From Psococerastis gibbosa (Eukaryota; Arthropoda; Insecta; Psocodea; Psocidae): 64,000 nucleotides of DNA. The position numbers and the translations under genes are program-made. Below, piece after piece: positions 11,480 to 22,200 of this stretch. Location of the stretch: assembly GCA_963971405.1 (NCBI GenBank), contig OZ020485.1, positions 42,715,469-42,779,468 on the forward strand, given 5' to 3'. The notes beneath the pieces are model-generated. The model did not search any database. It saw only the letters and a program-made list of their open reading frames with translations, and was not told the origin of the DNA. Every line of letters begins with the position of its first letter. The first letter of the stretch is position 1.

Positions 11480-13627
11480 TGAATTTTACTATGTGCCACA
11501 ATTAGCTTCAGTTCAAATCTTATGTATACTCAAGGCCGTAGCCAGAAAAAAACAAGAATTTGTCAGCCTTCACCACCCGATCAAGGTGTCAGAAAGCTAG
11601 CAGACGATCGAGCAGTTACTGGCGACAAGCTACAAACCGGAACTCACCTACTTGAAAAAGGTTCCGTTATGCTGCATTGCTGCGGTTGCAAGAGAAACTG
11701 TCGACGACGATGAAGGAGAGAAGGTGGTTGTGTTCATGAGGGTGTGCAAGAATAACATATTCCGCTTGGACGATAATGATATAGCATAGGGCCTACATCA
11801 AATTCGATGATATTATTGAAATACCTACTTCCCTCTCTTAATATTCAGAACAAGGGGAACAGAATTTTTTTTTAAGTTTCAATGCGACGTAAGTTTCTTC
11901 GAAAAATAGAAATTTCGAAAAGATACCATTGTTTCTATTTCTTCTAGTCAGTCAAACCTCCACCAGTCATGAGTGCAACTAGATAATCATGAGTGCAACG
12001 GACCTGTTTTAAATATTTTTCCAAACTTTCTTATGACTTTTCTTAGACGAAGTTTCAATAAATTGCTATAATTTGTAAGGTCTCATACGTTTTTGATGTG
12101 TCTTTAACTTTTCCCTTACGTTTAAAAATATTTTTCAGTATTGAAGACCTTCTCATTACAAGCAATTGCGACATTCATCGATTCTTTGATTTAGTAGAAA
12201 ATTGAGCAACTTACAGATATTGAGACATTTAGCAGAAGGGCAGGGGGATAGGACACATGGCAAAACTAATTGGGTGGAAAAATGCTTAAGGAAAGTTTTA
12301 CGTAAGACGCAAAGACAAGTTGTCTCGTTGCACTCACGACAAATTTCGGTAACTCCTAATCTTCAAACACGTTTAAAACTGTTATTGTTGAAAATGAAGA
12401 CAAACCACGTCAGTTATAGGTAGAAAGAATATAATAGGACCCCAAAAAAATATTAACGGGCAATTTTGAGTTCATAAAATAATTAAAAGTAAACAATTCA
12501 GATTTGTCAATGTTTTTGATAATGACTCCTATGCGTCCTTGCGTCGACTACCGGTAATTTGGTGTTACATAATAGATTCAGGCGTCATAATCATAGCGGA
12601 TAGCTGGTCTGTAATTGTTATCACACTATAAAGAGACTTACTGTATTTTTTGCGCAACGCTATAAATAATTATTTTACAATATTACATCGGAAATGAAAC
12701 TTTAGACTACATGATTGGTCGGAACATTTGGCTTGTCTTTGGCTATGACATCTCGACCAACGCATCTTGCTAAATTGCGTTATGTGTTAGTGTTACAACT
12801 AAATATATATACCAAATTTCGAACCTCACAATTGGTCTAATGTGGTCAAGGGGCAAGTGGGGTGGGTCTTGTTTGTTCTGTTGTTCACAATTCAAATTGG
12901 GTTTCCGGCAAATCTCTCGGGACTCCTCACTCTCCGGTCTCCCTTGTTAAATTGTAAACATCGGACGATGAGGAACGGCACGCATTCAATTGTAACGTCG
13001 GTGATGTTCATAAGGTAAACCAACAATAAAGTATTTTACCATGTTTAATTTTTCAGCATTTGCTGCAAGTCAATTACTGTAATAAATATAAGCTGAAAAA
13101 CATTGGTATTATTAATGTAAAGTTTCATTGGTCTTACACGGAGCAATGGAACTGAAGAAATGAAGAATTGCGATTTGCTCCTTGTAGATAACGGGATAAC
13201 CAACTTCCTACTTTAATAACTATGTGAAAGTAGAATGATAATATATATATTTATTTTACTTTTAATTTTATAAGGAACTTCAAACTATAAATAAATAAAT
13301 ATTTAATCGATTAATGGTACGTAAACAAAACTGAACAGTGAAAACTCAAGCATAGACAAAAAACTAATACAGATCATCTGCCGTAGTAAATTTCACGGAA
13401 AATTAGAAATGATGTTGGCAGCACTGTTTTACTAGGCAATTTTCTGATTGGCTAACATAAGCACGCACTTCCATGCGTCTGCGCATGCGTCGGGATTTAG
13501 TGCGCTATGTTTAGCTTACTGGGAAGATTTCTAAATTTGGGTATGCTTAGCTTATGAGATAAGGTTTCTTTTTATTGCTACTTCTGTTTCTCTAATCCCG
13601 CTCTTTTTCAAATGTATGAGTCAAAAT
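11480..13627. other. Intergenic upstream of SEPHS2
   Basis: No convincing gene. At 13446-13489 an inverted CCAAT (TGATTGGCT) and an NRF1-like TGCGCATGCG lie close together, as in many animal housekeeping promoters. This could be the distal promoter of SEPHS2, whose coding exon starts just after an acceptor, but no 5'UTR exon was identified. Weak inverted similarity around GAGTGCAAC (11990 and 12335) hints at another degraded element. Confidence 0.35.
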
Positions 13628-14014
13628 AACGGGGTAATATTTTTTTTTATTTCCTATAAGAAACGCATGAGGCCATTCTTAAAAAACCACAGGGAGCAAC
13701 TTGCTATCTGGGACAACAAAGACAATATCAATTCATTGTGAAATGATATTTTAGACGGAATTGAAATGCAATGTTTTTACATAAATAAAATGTAAACTCA
13801 CCTACTCTCATACGGTGCGTATAAGAAGCGCATCACAGTAAGTGAGTTTAATTTTATTTCTGCAAGAAGATTGCATTTGAATTGCATGTACAATATCATT
13901 TTGCAATGAATTAACATTCTTTTTTTGTCCCAGGTAGGAAATTGCTCCTTGTGGTTTTCTTATAAATGACACCATGGGTTTTTTATGGGAAATTCACAGG
14001 CAGATTACCCCGTT
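13628..14014. mobile_element. Palindromic MITE with AACGGGGTAAT termini
   Basis: 387-bp imperfect foldback. The left starts AACGGGGTAAT and the right ends ATTACCCCGTT. The arms (~170 bp) share AACCACAGGGAGCAA / AACCACAAGGAGCAA, TGGGACAA and AATTCATTG. The target duplication is unclear (AAAT left, AAAG right). The 14015-14864 stretch that follows shows nothing recognisable. Confidence 0.6.
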
Positions 14015-14864
14015 AAAGCCTCATTAGAAAAGTATCGTAGGCTGAATGAAACGGTAAAGACTGATTGTAACAATGTAAAAGTACTAATACACTGATTCAG
14101 ATGACATCTCATTACAGTAACTTTTACATTTAACATTTAATTCAATTGTTACAGTCAGCCCTCAGTTTCTCTGTGCCAGTGATAGGGTTTGCTCATAGCC
14201 TACATTACTTTGACTTATCATATGGTTTTTTAAGTTTGACTTATTACAAAACTCCGCAAATTAAAGGCAAACATCGCATTGTTATAATAAAATTATTATG
14301 TAGTAAGTTTCGACATTACAACTTTCTTCATAGTAGAGTATTATAGGCCAATAGCCTAGTAATAATTTAATGCGATAAGTAAATGAAATATATGTGTAAC
14401 AGTTAATTATATTGCATTAATACATGAAAATAAGGTGAAGTGTTACAATTAAAACATTTAATTTTTCACAAATGAAAGTGTGCACGGAGTAATTGTACAA
14501 CAATTAATTAGGCTTAGCCGTGTTAATTTTACTTCAAATTTGATGGTTTGGCTTGGCTGATAATGCTGATGTCTCTGTAACGAGATAAATTAAATAAATT
14601 AAAAATTAATGCTATAAGAATGTTCGGCAATTGAAACAAAGACAACAATGACGGACAAACTACAAATAGCCAATAACACTGAGATATAACTACTTACGAT
14701 TATGGAACGAACGATAGTGCAGAAGTGCACACTTTCAACCAGACTTTTAAGAGATATTACAACAGCTTTCCAAAATCCAAATTCAAAAGTCCTTAATAAG
14801 ACAAATGAGTAGAGACGGTTGGCTTCAAGTTCAATCAGTCAAAATGGCTGCTTCTTCTTGCTTA

Positions 14865-15026
14865 GGTGCCCATTCCACATACGTACAACGTCAACGAAAA
14901 ATTGAAAAATGACGTCAAAATGACGTAAATTGACGTGGTAGCAGAATTTTTAGTATGTCTTTAATGTCTGCTAAAACGTCATTTTTCAATTTTTCGTTGA
15001 CGTTGTACGTATATGGAATACCCCCC
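14865..15026. mobile_element. PIF/Harbinger-like MITE, family B, TSD TTA
   Basis: 162-bp foldback starting GGTGCCCATTCCACATACG and ending CGTATATGGAATACCCCCC, with exact TTA copies at 14862-14864 and 15027-15029. The inner part reads GACGTGGTAGCAGAATTTTT. Confidence 0.8.
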
Positions 15027-15311
15027 TTATATATAGATCAATGCTTGCAACCAACCTGCAAGTTTCAGTAGAAAAATAAAATTTTTATAACACAAAAAAT
15101 AAATATGTTTTATTGTTTTTTGGTTTAATTTACATAATGATTTGTTTATTACTAATTAAAAAAGATTTTTAAATATTCAAACTTATTATTTTCTTCATAT
15201 CTTAATTGAGTCATCTTATTGGATAACATAAGCACGCAGATCGTCAATTCTTTTGCTACATAAGCTATGCATAAATGTTCAATTTCCGAACTTCTGTGAC
15301 CTTGGCCATAA

Positions 15312-15454
15312 GGTGCCCATTCCACATACGTACAACGTCAATGAAAATTATGAAATTGAAGGTGGTAGCAGACATTAAAGACATACTAAAAATTCTGCTA
15401 CCACCTTCAATTTCATAATTTTCATTGACGTTGTACGTATGTGGAATGGGCGCC
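15312..15454. mobile_element. PIF/Harbinger-like MITE, family B, TSD TAA
   Basis: 143-bp near-perfect palindrome, GGTGCCCATTCCACATACG to CGTATGTGGAATGGGCGCC, with TAA at 15309-15311 and 15455-15457. The centre has GGTGGTAGCAGACATTAAAG. Confidence 0.82.
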
Positions 15455-15474
15455 TAAGAGATAGACTCCCCTGA

Positions 15475-15616
15475 GGCCCCCATTCCACATACGTACAACG
15501 TCAATGAAAATTATGAAATTGATGGTGGCAGCAGAATTTTTAGTATGTAAAAATGTCTGCTGCCACCATCAATTTCATAATTTTCATTGACGTTGTACGT
15601 ACGTGGAATACCCCTC
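15475..15616. mobile_element. PIF/Harbinger-like MITE, family B, TSD TGA
   Basis: 142-bp palindrome 20 bp from the previous copy, GGCCCCCATTCCACATACG to CGTACGTGGAATACCCCTC. TGA lies at 15472-15474 and 15617-15619, so the 3-bp duplication is kept but the TWA preference is relaxed. Confidence 0.75.
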
Positions 15617-15641
15617 TGAACTAAAGTCTCCAGTCGCCTTG

Positions 15642-16511
15642 GGCGCCCACTCCATTGACCGGCTAGGGCTATTTCCAACAGGGCTGCCGTTTCATTATTT
15701 TCATATTCCCGGAATCACTGCTTGAAAAGTCCCGGAATTCCCGGAAAATTCAAAAGTTTGCTGCCTAAAGGTACTACCAACAAATCGGTATAAAATTTCG
15801 GCTCCACTAACATCATAAGTGATAACCAAGAAGTTTTTTTTTAAATTTTGAGTTTTTTTTTTTAAGTTGTAAGTTGTTAACCTGTATTAAAAATATTTTT
15901 AGGCTATTTGGAGTAATTGTACGTTTTTTGCTGTATCAAGTATTCAGAAATTACTGCATTTTGTCTTAAAAACACGTTTGTAGACTAGGTTTACGCCATT
16001 TTTTTTATATATTTTTTTAAAATTTGCCGTGCTAGCTCGATTTAGCGCGTTTTTTCATATTGCGGCAAAGTCTCGGAAATTGATAGGTCCGGAAAAATTC
16101 CGTAATTTTAAAAAATTCCCGGAATTCCGGGACTATTCCCGAACAACGGCAGCCCTGATTTCCAACAACGGTGACGTGGTAGCAGACATTCAAGACTTAG
16201 GTAGCGTTTCCACTGACCTCGCATTGCAGAATGCAAATGACATTGACGGAAATTAGAATTTTTCTTTTTATAGAAATCTATTAAAATGTTTGTACTTAAC
16301 ATATCCCATAACGCCATTTTTTAATTTTAGTTTGTTTGTTTGTGATTTTACTGTATGATCATTGATCAATTTTAACTATGGCATAGAGGAAAATAAACAT
16401 TTCCGTCAATTCTGCAATGCGAGGTCGGTGGAACGCCACCTAAGTCTTGAATGTCTGCTACCACGTCACCGTTTTTGGAAATAGCCCTAGCCGGACAATG
16501 GAATGGTCACC
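15642..16511. mobile_element. PIF/Harbinger-like MITE, family A, split by a hAT MITE
   Basis: Family A copy starting GGCGCCCACTCCATTGACC and ending with GGACAATGGAATGGTCACC, then TTA. It is interrupted at 15679-16157 by a hAT element. Without that insert it is ~383 bp, like 2647-3028. The left flank is TTG and the right is TTA, one change from a perfect duplication. Confidence 0.75.
15679..16157. mobile_element. hAT MITE, TSD ATTTCCAA, nested in family A MITE
   Basis: 479-bp element with TIRs CAGGGCTGCCGTT / AACGGCAGCCCTG. A perfect 8-bp target duplication ATTTCCAA lies at 15671-15678 and 16158-16165, which is the hAT hallmark. It contains several CCCGGAATTCCGGG-like palindromes. No transposase is encoded. 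It must be younger than the surrounding MITE. Confidence 0.88.
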
Positions 16512-16514
16512 TTA

Positions 16515-17377
16515 TAATGGAGTTCTTGCGCAGGTAAAACAAAGATGGCGGGCTGTCGGAAAGGGAGGGGGTACCCCTGATTCTCGGACATCACCCCCTC
16601 ATTTTAACATGGAGTGTATAGGCTTTCCAATGAAATTTATTTTATTTTAAGAAATTTTTGATATTTACTGTTATTTATATGTTCCTTCAATACTTGCGCG
16701 GGTACTGACAAAAATTGCGGCAAAGTAGCTGCAAATAATTGTCGAAAAATATTATTTTCTTGTGTATCTAATTTTATTTCATTGGTTGTGATACTTCCGC
16801 GAGGGCAGAACAGATTTTTAAATGGGTATGTGGGCCTAAGCTGGCTTATACATATAACAATTAATGTATTAGTAATGATTTATTACCATACCCATACAAC
16901 TTTACTGCTAACTATTGAATTAATGGTCATCGAACAATACAGGTTTACATAAAAAATTATTTCGGGGGGGGGGGGGTCCGGACCCAATGGACCTCCCACC
17001 TGGGCACGGCCATGCCATATGTGTATTTTGTAACTTTAAATATTGTGGACTTCGTTCTGTCACAAAGATGCAACCTCCACTTGCATTTCTTAATTTTTTC
17101 CAATGGCTTGGGGAACGATATAATTCGGACCTCTCTCATATGTGTTCTGTCCTGGTGTAGGCTATCACTATTACACAAGCCATAGCAGCAATGCTTGACC
17201 AGAAAATATAGAAATATGAATAATAACAACTTAAAACTGTAAACATCAATTGCGCTCAATGCATTTCATATCCTCCAATGGCCGAACAGCTGATTTTGTT
17301 TACATTATTTTCGCAATCACGCATGCGCTGTTAGCTCCGCCCTCTTACTGTGACGTCACTACGCAAGAACTCCATTA
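16515..17377. mobile_element. Candidate TIR element reaching the SEM1 promoter
   Basis: TAATGGAGTTCTTGCG at the left end is matched by CGCAAGAACTCCATTA at the right end, with weaker similarity continuing inward (AAACAAAGATGGCGG vs GTAAACAAAATCAGC). It starts directly after the TTA of the previous MITE. It contains a long G tract (~16964-16976). No transposase and no convincing target duplication were seen. Confidence 0.45.
17318..17358 (+). promoter_or_regulatory. Promoter motifs upstream of SEM1 (NRF1-like, GC box, CRE)
   Basis: CACGCATGCGCTG (NRF1-like, 17318-17330), CTCCGCCCTC (GC box) and a perfect CRE palindrome TGACGTCA (17351-17358) cluster ~140 bp before the SEM1 start codon. This fits a TATA-less housekeeping promoter. 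The cluster lies inside the right arm of the candidate TIR element. Confidence 0.5.
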
Positions 17378-17493
17378 GTTATTTCACTTATTTGTCTATG
17401 CTGTAAAGCGTGTAAACAGATCTAAGTAATTCTTAAAGCAAAGTCACGCTCTTCGCTATTGTCTCATTTAAAGTTATTCGAACTTTTTTTAAA

Positions 17494-18831
17494 ATGACAT
17501 CCCTTATTACGGATAAATCTAAAGCTCCTCTTGATTTAGGATTGCTGGAAGACGATGATGAATTTGAGGAATTCCCCGCTGAAGGTAATTTGCCAGATTC
17601 ATTGTTTACATAATAGAGCAGTGGCAGAGGTAGTTTGACCAAAGTTGATCATGCTTATGGGTAAAGGGCCTTCCCGACGAACGAAACTTATCCAGCCACT
17701 AAGTTCAAGGGGAGGTGTTCTCATTATGTTCCTTCCATAAAATTTCTCATAAGTAAGTAACTGTACCACAGACTCACAGACGATGCAAAAATAAATAAGC
17801 ATTATAAAACTGTTCTGCAAGTTGGCGTTATCAATTCTTGGGTGGTTTTAGTTCTGAGTGTGTTTTAAATTTTATCAACTTCTTTTCACTACGGCTGTTT
17901 CAAGAAGTTTCAAAACTAATGCTGTCACCATTTGAACGTTTTACAGTTTTAAAATGATTATTTGAGTATGGCTGTGAAATGCCAAAAATAAAATATATTT
18001 TCAATTTTTTGCCCCTGACCTCCCCGACAGATACCAGAGTTCTTAATTTAATAATAAATTGGCTGCATTAACAACTCTAAAAAAATCTGGGTACGGGTCT
18101 GCCTAGCTGGACCACGAGCCGCTCTCATTTGCGCTGACATTAAAAAACATTAAATTTATGATTCAAAAATGTCTGATAACTTTTCTAGACTGGACCGCAA
18201 AGGATCAGGATAATGAAGATATCAGCGTATGGGAGGATAACTGGGACGATGATAACATAGAAGACGATTTTAGTAAGCAATTAAGGTGAGCCTTAAAAAA
18301 TATAAGAATCAAGCCATTGCATCCTTGCCCCAACCTCAACCTCTATTCCAACGTGATAATTGCTATGTGGACCGTGTGGACGAGACATGCCAGAGAAGCT
18401 TTGAATTTTTCAAAAAAAAAAAAAAAAAAAAAAAAGCAGCGAACAGCAACAAATATTCTTTTAAAAATAAGTCAATTTAATAAAAAAGTATGATAAATAA
18501 TAATTATCCTACTATATTTTTTTAGACATATCCATGGTGTATTGTACTTTTTAGACATTTCCATGGTATACTGTATTTTTTAGAGGTATTAGCATAGAAA
18601 ACACTATATGTCGTCGAAAAAAAAGTTCTAAAACTCTAGTTCTGACTCAAGCAGAATGTCAAATTAATTTTATTTTATTTCAGACAGGAATTAAGTAAAG
18701 GTCTGCCGGAGGACAAGAGAAAAAGATCTAACGCAGAAGTAGCTGCAGAAATGAGAGGGCGAGAGGCGCGCGTGCAGCAAGCGCAAACGCTCAAAGAACA
18801 AAACGACGCAAAGAAAGTTGGGAGGAAATAA
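17494..18831 (+). CDS. SEM1: 26S proteasome subunit SEM1/DSS1 (extended C-terminus)
   Basis: Small acidic proteasome-lid protein that also binds BRCA2 and the TREX-2 complex. Exons are 17494-17584, 18189-18285 and 18684-18831, with phases 1 and 2. Junctions are GAAG|gtaatt, ttctag|AC, TTAAG|gtgagc and tttcag|ACAG. The product (111 residues) carries both signature blocks: [18 protein letters not shown] and [20 protein letters not shown]. The family normally ends 7-12 residues later (LRxELxK...). Here RQELSKG matches that end, but the frame continues ~40 charged residues with a KRKR cluster to TAA at 18829-18831. If intron 2 is retained, the protein ends at once after KQLR (AGG TGA). The ATG lies in AAAATGAC. 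It is convergent with GDA, the two 3' ends being less than 450 bp apart. Confidence 0.88.
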
Positions 18832-18980
18832 ATTTTCTTTCTGAACAAAAGTGAAAAATTGGAAGAAAAAAAAATTCAATGTAACAGCGCTTTTATCAGT
18901 ATATAATAGACTGTTCGGAAAGCATTTTATTTTGCAATGATAATTTGTCAAGTTACGTTTCTTAAACTTAAATGGGCTTG

Positions 18981-18986
18981 AATAAA
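18981..18986 (+). terminator. Poly(A) signal AATAAA of SEM1
   Basis: AATAAA 150 bp after the SEM1 stop codon, on the sense strand, before the convergent GDA 3' end. Confidence 0.6.
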
Positions 18987-19047
18987 AAAATCCAGTAAAT
19001 AGTTTTTGTTGTTATTTGCATTAGGTTAGGTCGCCTTGATTGATCAA

Positions 19048-19076
19048 TTTATTTACAAAATGAGGTATTATTTATT
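19048..19076 (-). terminator. Poly(A) signals of GDA
   Basis: Two AATAAA motifs on the minus strand (19053-19048 and 19076-19071), about 200-230 nt after the GDA stop codon at 19279. Confidence 0.5.
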
Positions 19077-19278
19077 ATCTTTCGTGTCCAAGCGAGTCCC
19101 AAAATTGGGTTAAATTGTAGGAAGCACTGTTGGCTTCCCACAGCTCGTCTTTTATGCATTGGGCTGTACATAAGCTGCACTGGAACAAGTTGTCCACGTT
19201 CTGCCTCTGACCACACGAGCACATGGTGTTCTACTGTACTGTAGAGATCAACCATAACGAATTTGTTAAAGGTAAATA

Positions 19279-22200
19279 TTATATTATTGATTTGCTTAGT
19301 CTACCCTGAACATAAACACGATTAACATTGCGATCATCCCCGATGTATACAAATTTCTGGAGAAGTCTTTCTACCTTGCGGTCATCTAAAAAGTCCACCG
19401 CTCCGTTGGTGGTCATATCCACAACCAATGCGTCGAACTCCTTTCCAACTACAAAATTTCCAATTTTATCACTGATAGTAAGCGCTGAAAAAACAAATGA
19501 AACGAACAACGTTAGCTAGGATTTTGTACAAGTTGGAAAAACATTGAAAATTTTTAAGTTTTCGTTACCGCCTTCATTTTATTAAAAAATTGCTTAAATA
19601 ACAATTTAATTGTCAGCAGTTCATTATCTGTGCCCTGGTTCGCCCAACGGTAATAAAATAGAATCACCATAAACAAAATATTGCTGATAGTTGTGAGACG
19701 TAGGGAGAAATGCCAAAGGAAGCGTTTCTGCGTTGTAGCTTCAACATAAAAAAAGAAAATTGGCGGTATATAAAAAACAAATGAACAAAAAAAAACAGTA
19801 AAGTCTGCCCACTTGATTCGCAATATAAATAGCTCAATTTTGACTGTAATAGACTTATGGCGAGAACCACCCGCTTAAACGAGGAAACTACCGCGGGATC
19901 GTTGATTGACTGTGCTGCGGATACCTATCCAGCCCCCGTGAGTCCACCCCACTTAGAGCACAAAGATATATATATACCTAGGTATATATATATATATCAT
20001 TATACATAGTGGTCTCCGATTTGTCATATGATGTTATACTAGTTTTATAGAACAATAGTAAATCAGTCTGGTAAATAGTCTGCGTTTTAAGGAAGCTGGT
20101 ATTTTTATCCATATTCATATCATTGAGCATTGATATGATGAATATTTTTAAATCTGCCCTGATTGATGTCGCTATATGCAAATCAATCGAAGCCGAGAAC
20201 CAATGGGAACAACAATATTATACAAGCCGCTAACCAATTAGCCACAAGTCAAAATCAAAGTGGTTGTTGTTGTTTTCCAACGCCTGCTTTCAGCATTTCT
20301 GCTTTAAGCAACCCTGTCAGCTTGGCGGGGGAGTGAGTCTGTTTGTTAACTTGAGGCACCCTAAGGGCAGACTCTTTCACCTCGGGGAAGGGGGAGTTGA
20401 CTAACAGGGTGGACCTCCTGATTATAGTGGATTCCGAACCACTTGGGGAACATGGTAAAGTCACACGATTAAATCGGAGGTGACCAGGACTCGACTTATA
20501 CTTCCTAAGCGCGTCATCATGTCCCACCAGGTTCCCCTGCCAACGCTGTGCACACTACCAAGTTGCCGCAGTTTGAAACATGCTCTGCTCTAATCGAATC
20601 AACATAGTAAGGCCGTTGGCTAGTCAAAATCAAAGTGGGAACAGTCAGACCGACCAAAATATCCTGGAACACGGATCCTGTGGATGTCCAAGTAACAGTC
20701 ACACGCTGCCCTAGTTTAATTTTCCATATATTACACGAATTACAGGAAAATTTTCAAATTGTACATTTAATCTGGGTACCAAGTCATTGTGGCATAACAG
20801 GAAATGAGACTGCGGACAAGGGTGCAAAAGCTGCTTGCAGCTTGATCTCGGCCCCTTTCCCTCTTCTCACACCTGAGGACCTAAAAACATATGCATACAG
20901 CGAGATCAAATGCGCATGGCAACTCCAATGGCTTGCTCCGGACAACATCAACAATAAGCTTAGGAGAGTTAAGACGACACTTAGAAACTGGACGAAATCT
21001 TGCCGAGTAGAAGGGAAGAAGTGGTTATGGCTCGGCTTAGAATTGGCCATACAAGGCTTACCCATGGTCACTTAATGGCAGGCACTCCCTCATCGCAGTG
21101 CAGTTGCCGGGAAGAGGTGGCAGTCAAGCACATACTGCTTGACTGTCACCTCCTTGCCCAATACCGCACATGACCACCCCAAATATCACTCGCAGATCTT
21201 CTGAGCGACAATGAAAACAAAACGGCTGCAGTCTTAAAGTTTATTTCCTACTATGATCCAAATATAACTATGGAAAACCACACGCAGCGGGCGTAAAAGC
21301 AAGATACAACTTGCAAACGCCCTTAAAAAACTATTTAAAAAAAAACGCTGCCCTATAGTAATCAGCGTAAATATTTATTCTATGGCGCCAATATTAATGG
21401 AGCGTGACACCAAATTGGAGTATTTAAAACTAGTTCACAATTTTAGCCGTTAAATTTCCTATATCGCATCTATTAAGAACCGGTCCGAGTTTACTCGAAC
21501 ATGCTTTCCAATTTATCAAGTAGTACCTATCTAGAGAAAATGAGTAATTTCATGGTATATAATTTTTCTATAGTTAAATTTCGGGCATCTCGGGGGGGGG
21601 GGGGGGGGGGGTGTCCACCTGACGGCACTGGAGGTGAGGTAAATTATAGATAGGTCAGACCAACAAATCACCACACAGCAATAATGGCAGGGCACGCAAT
21701 GCATTTGACCGTGAATTTTCATTTTTTCAAAAACATTTTTTTTTGCACAAAACCAAATAGTTTTTTGGGAAAGCAATCTGTCCGGTTTCGTTACTCAATT
21801 TAACACCTAAAACATGCCTGAAGGTAGAAATCATCGATGGAAAGGTTTCACAGAAAAATTATTTTTTAGTCATTTTTCATGAAAATTGAGTTATTTTTAT
21901 TTTTTTACCCCCAGAAGCAATCTATCAAGGGGCAAGCGACCCGCCGCATTTTGTCAACATTAATAACGACTGCAATATATGTGAATTTAAAAGAAATCGT
22001 TGGAGCCGTTTTGGACAAATAATTTTTTTAGACTTTTTTTTTGAGTTTTTTGAAAATAAACCCCCCCCCCCAAATTGAGATAGACCAAAATAAAAAGAAT
22101 GGTCCCGAGGTATGATTTTTGTGAACTTTCATGCCGAATTTAATCAATATCGACAGAGTATTTTGCCCGGAAATCGACGCACAGACAGACATTTCGTAAA

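Noticed and set aside
20255..20527. Minus-strand 90-codon ORF
   Set aside because: No domain; it lies in the direct-repeat-flanked segment and is probably chance.
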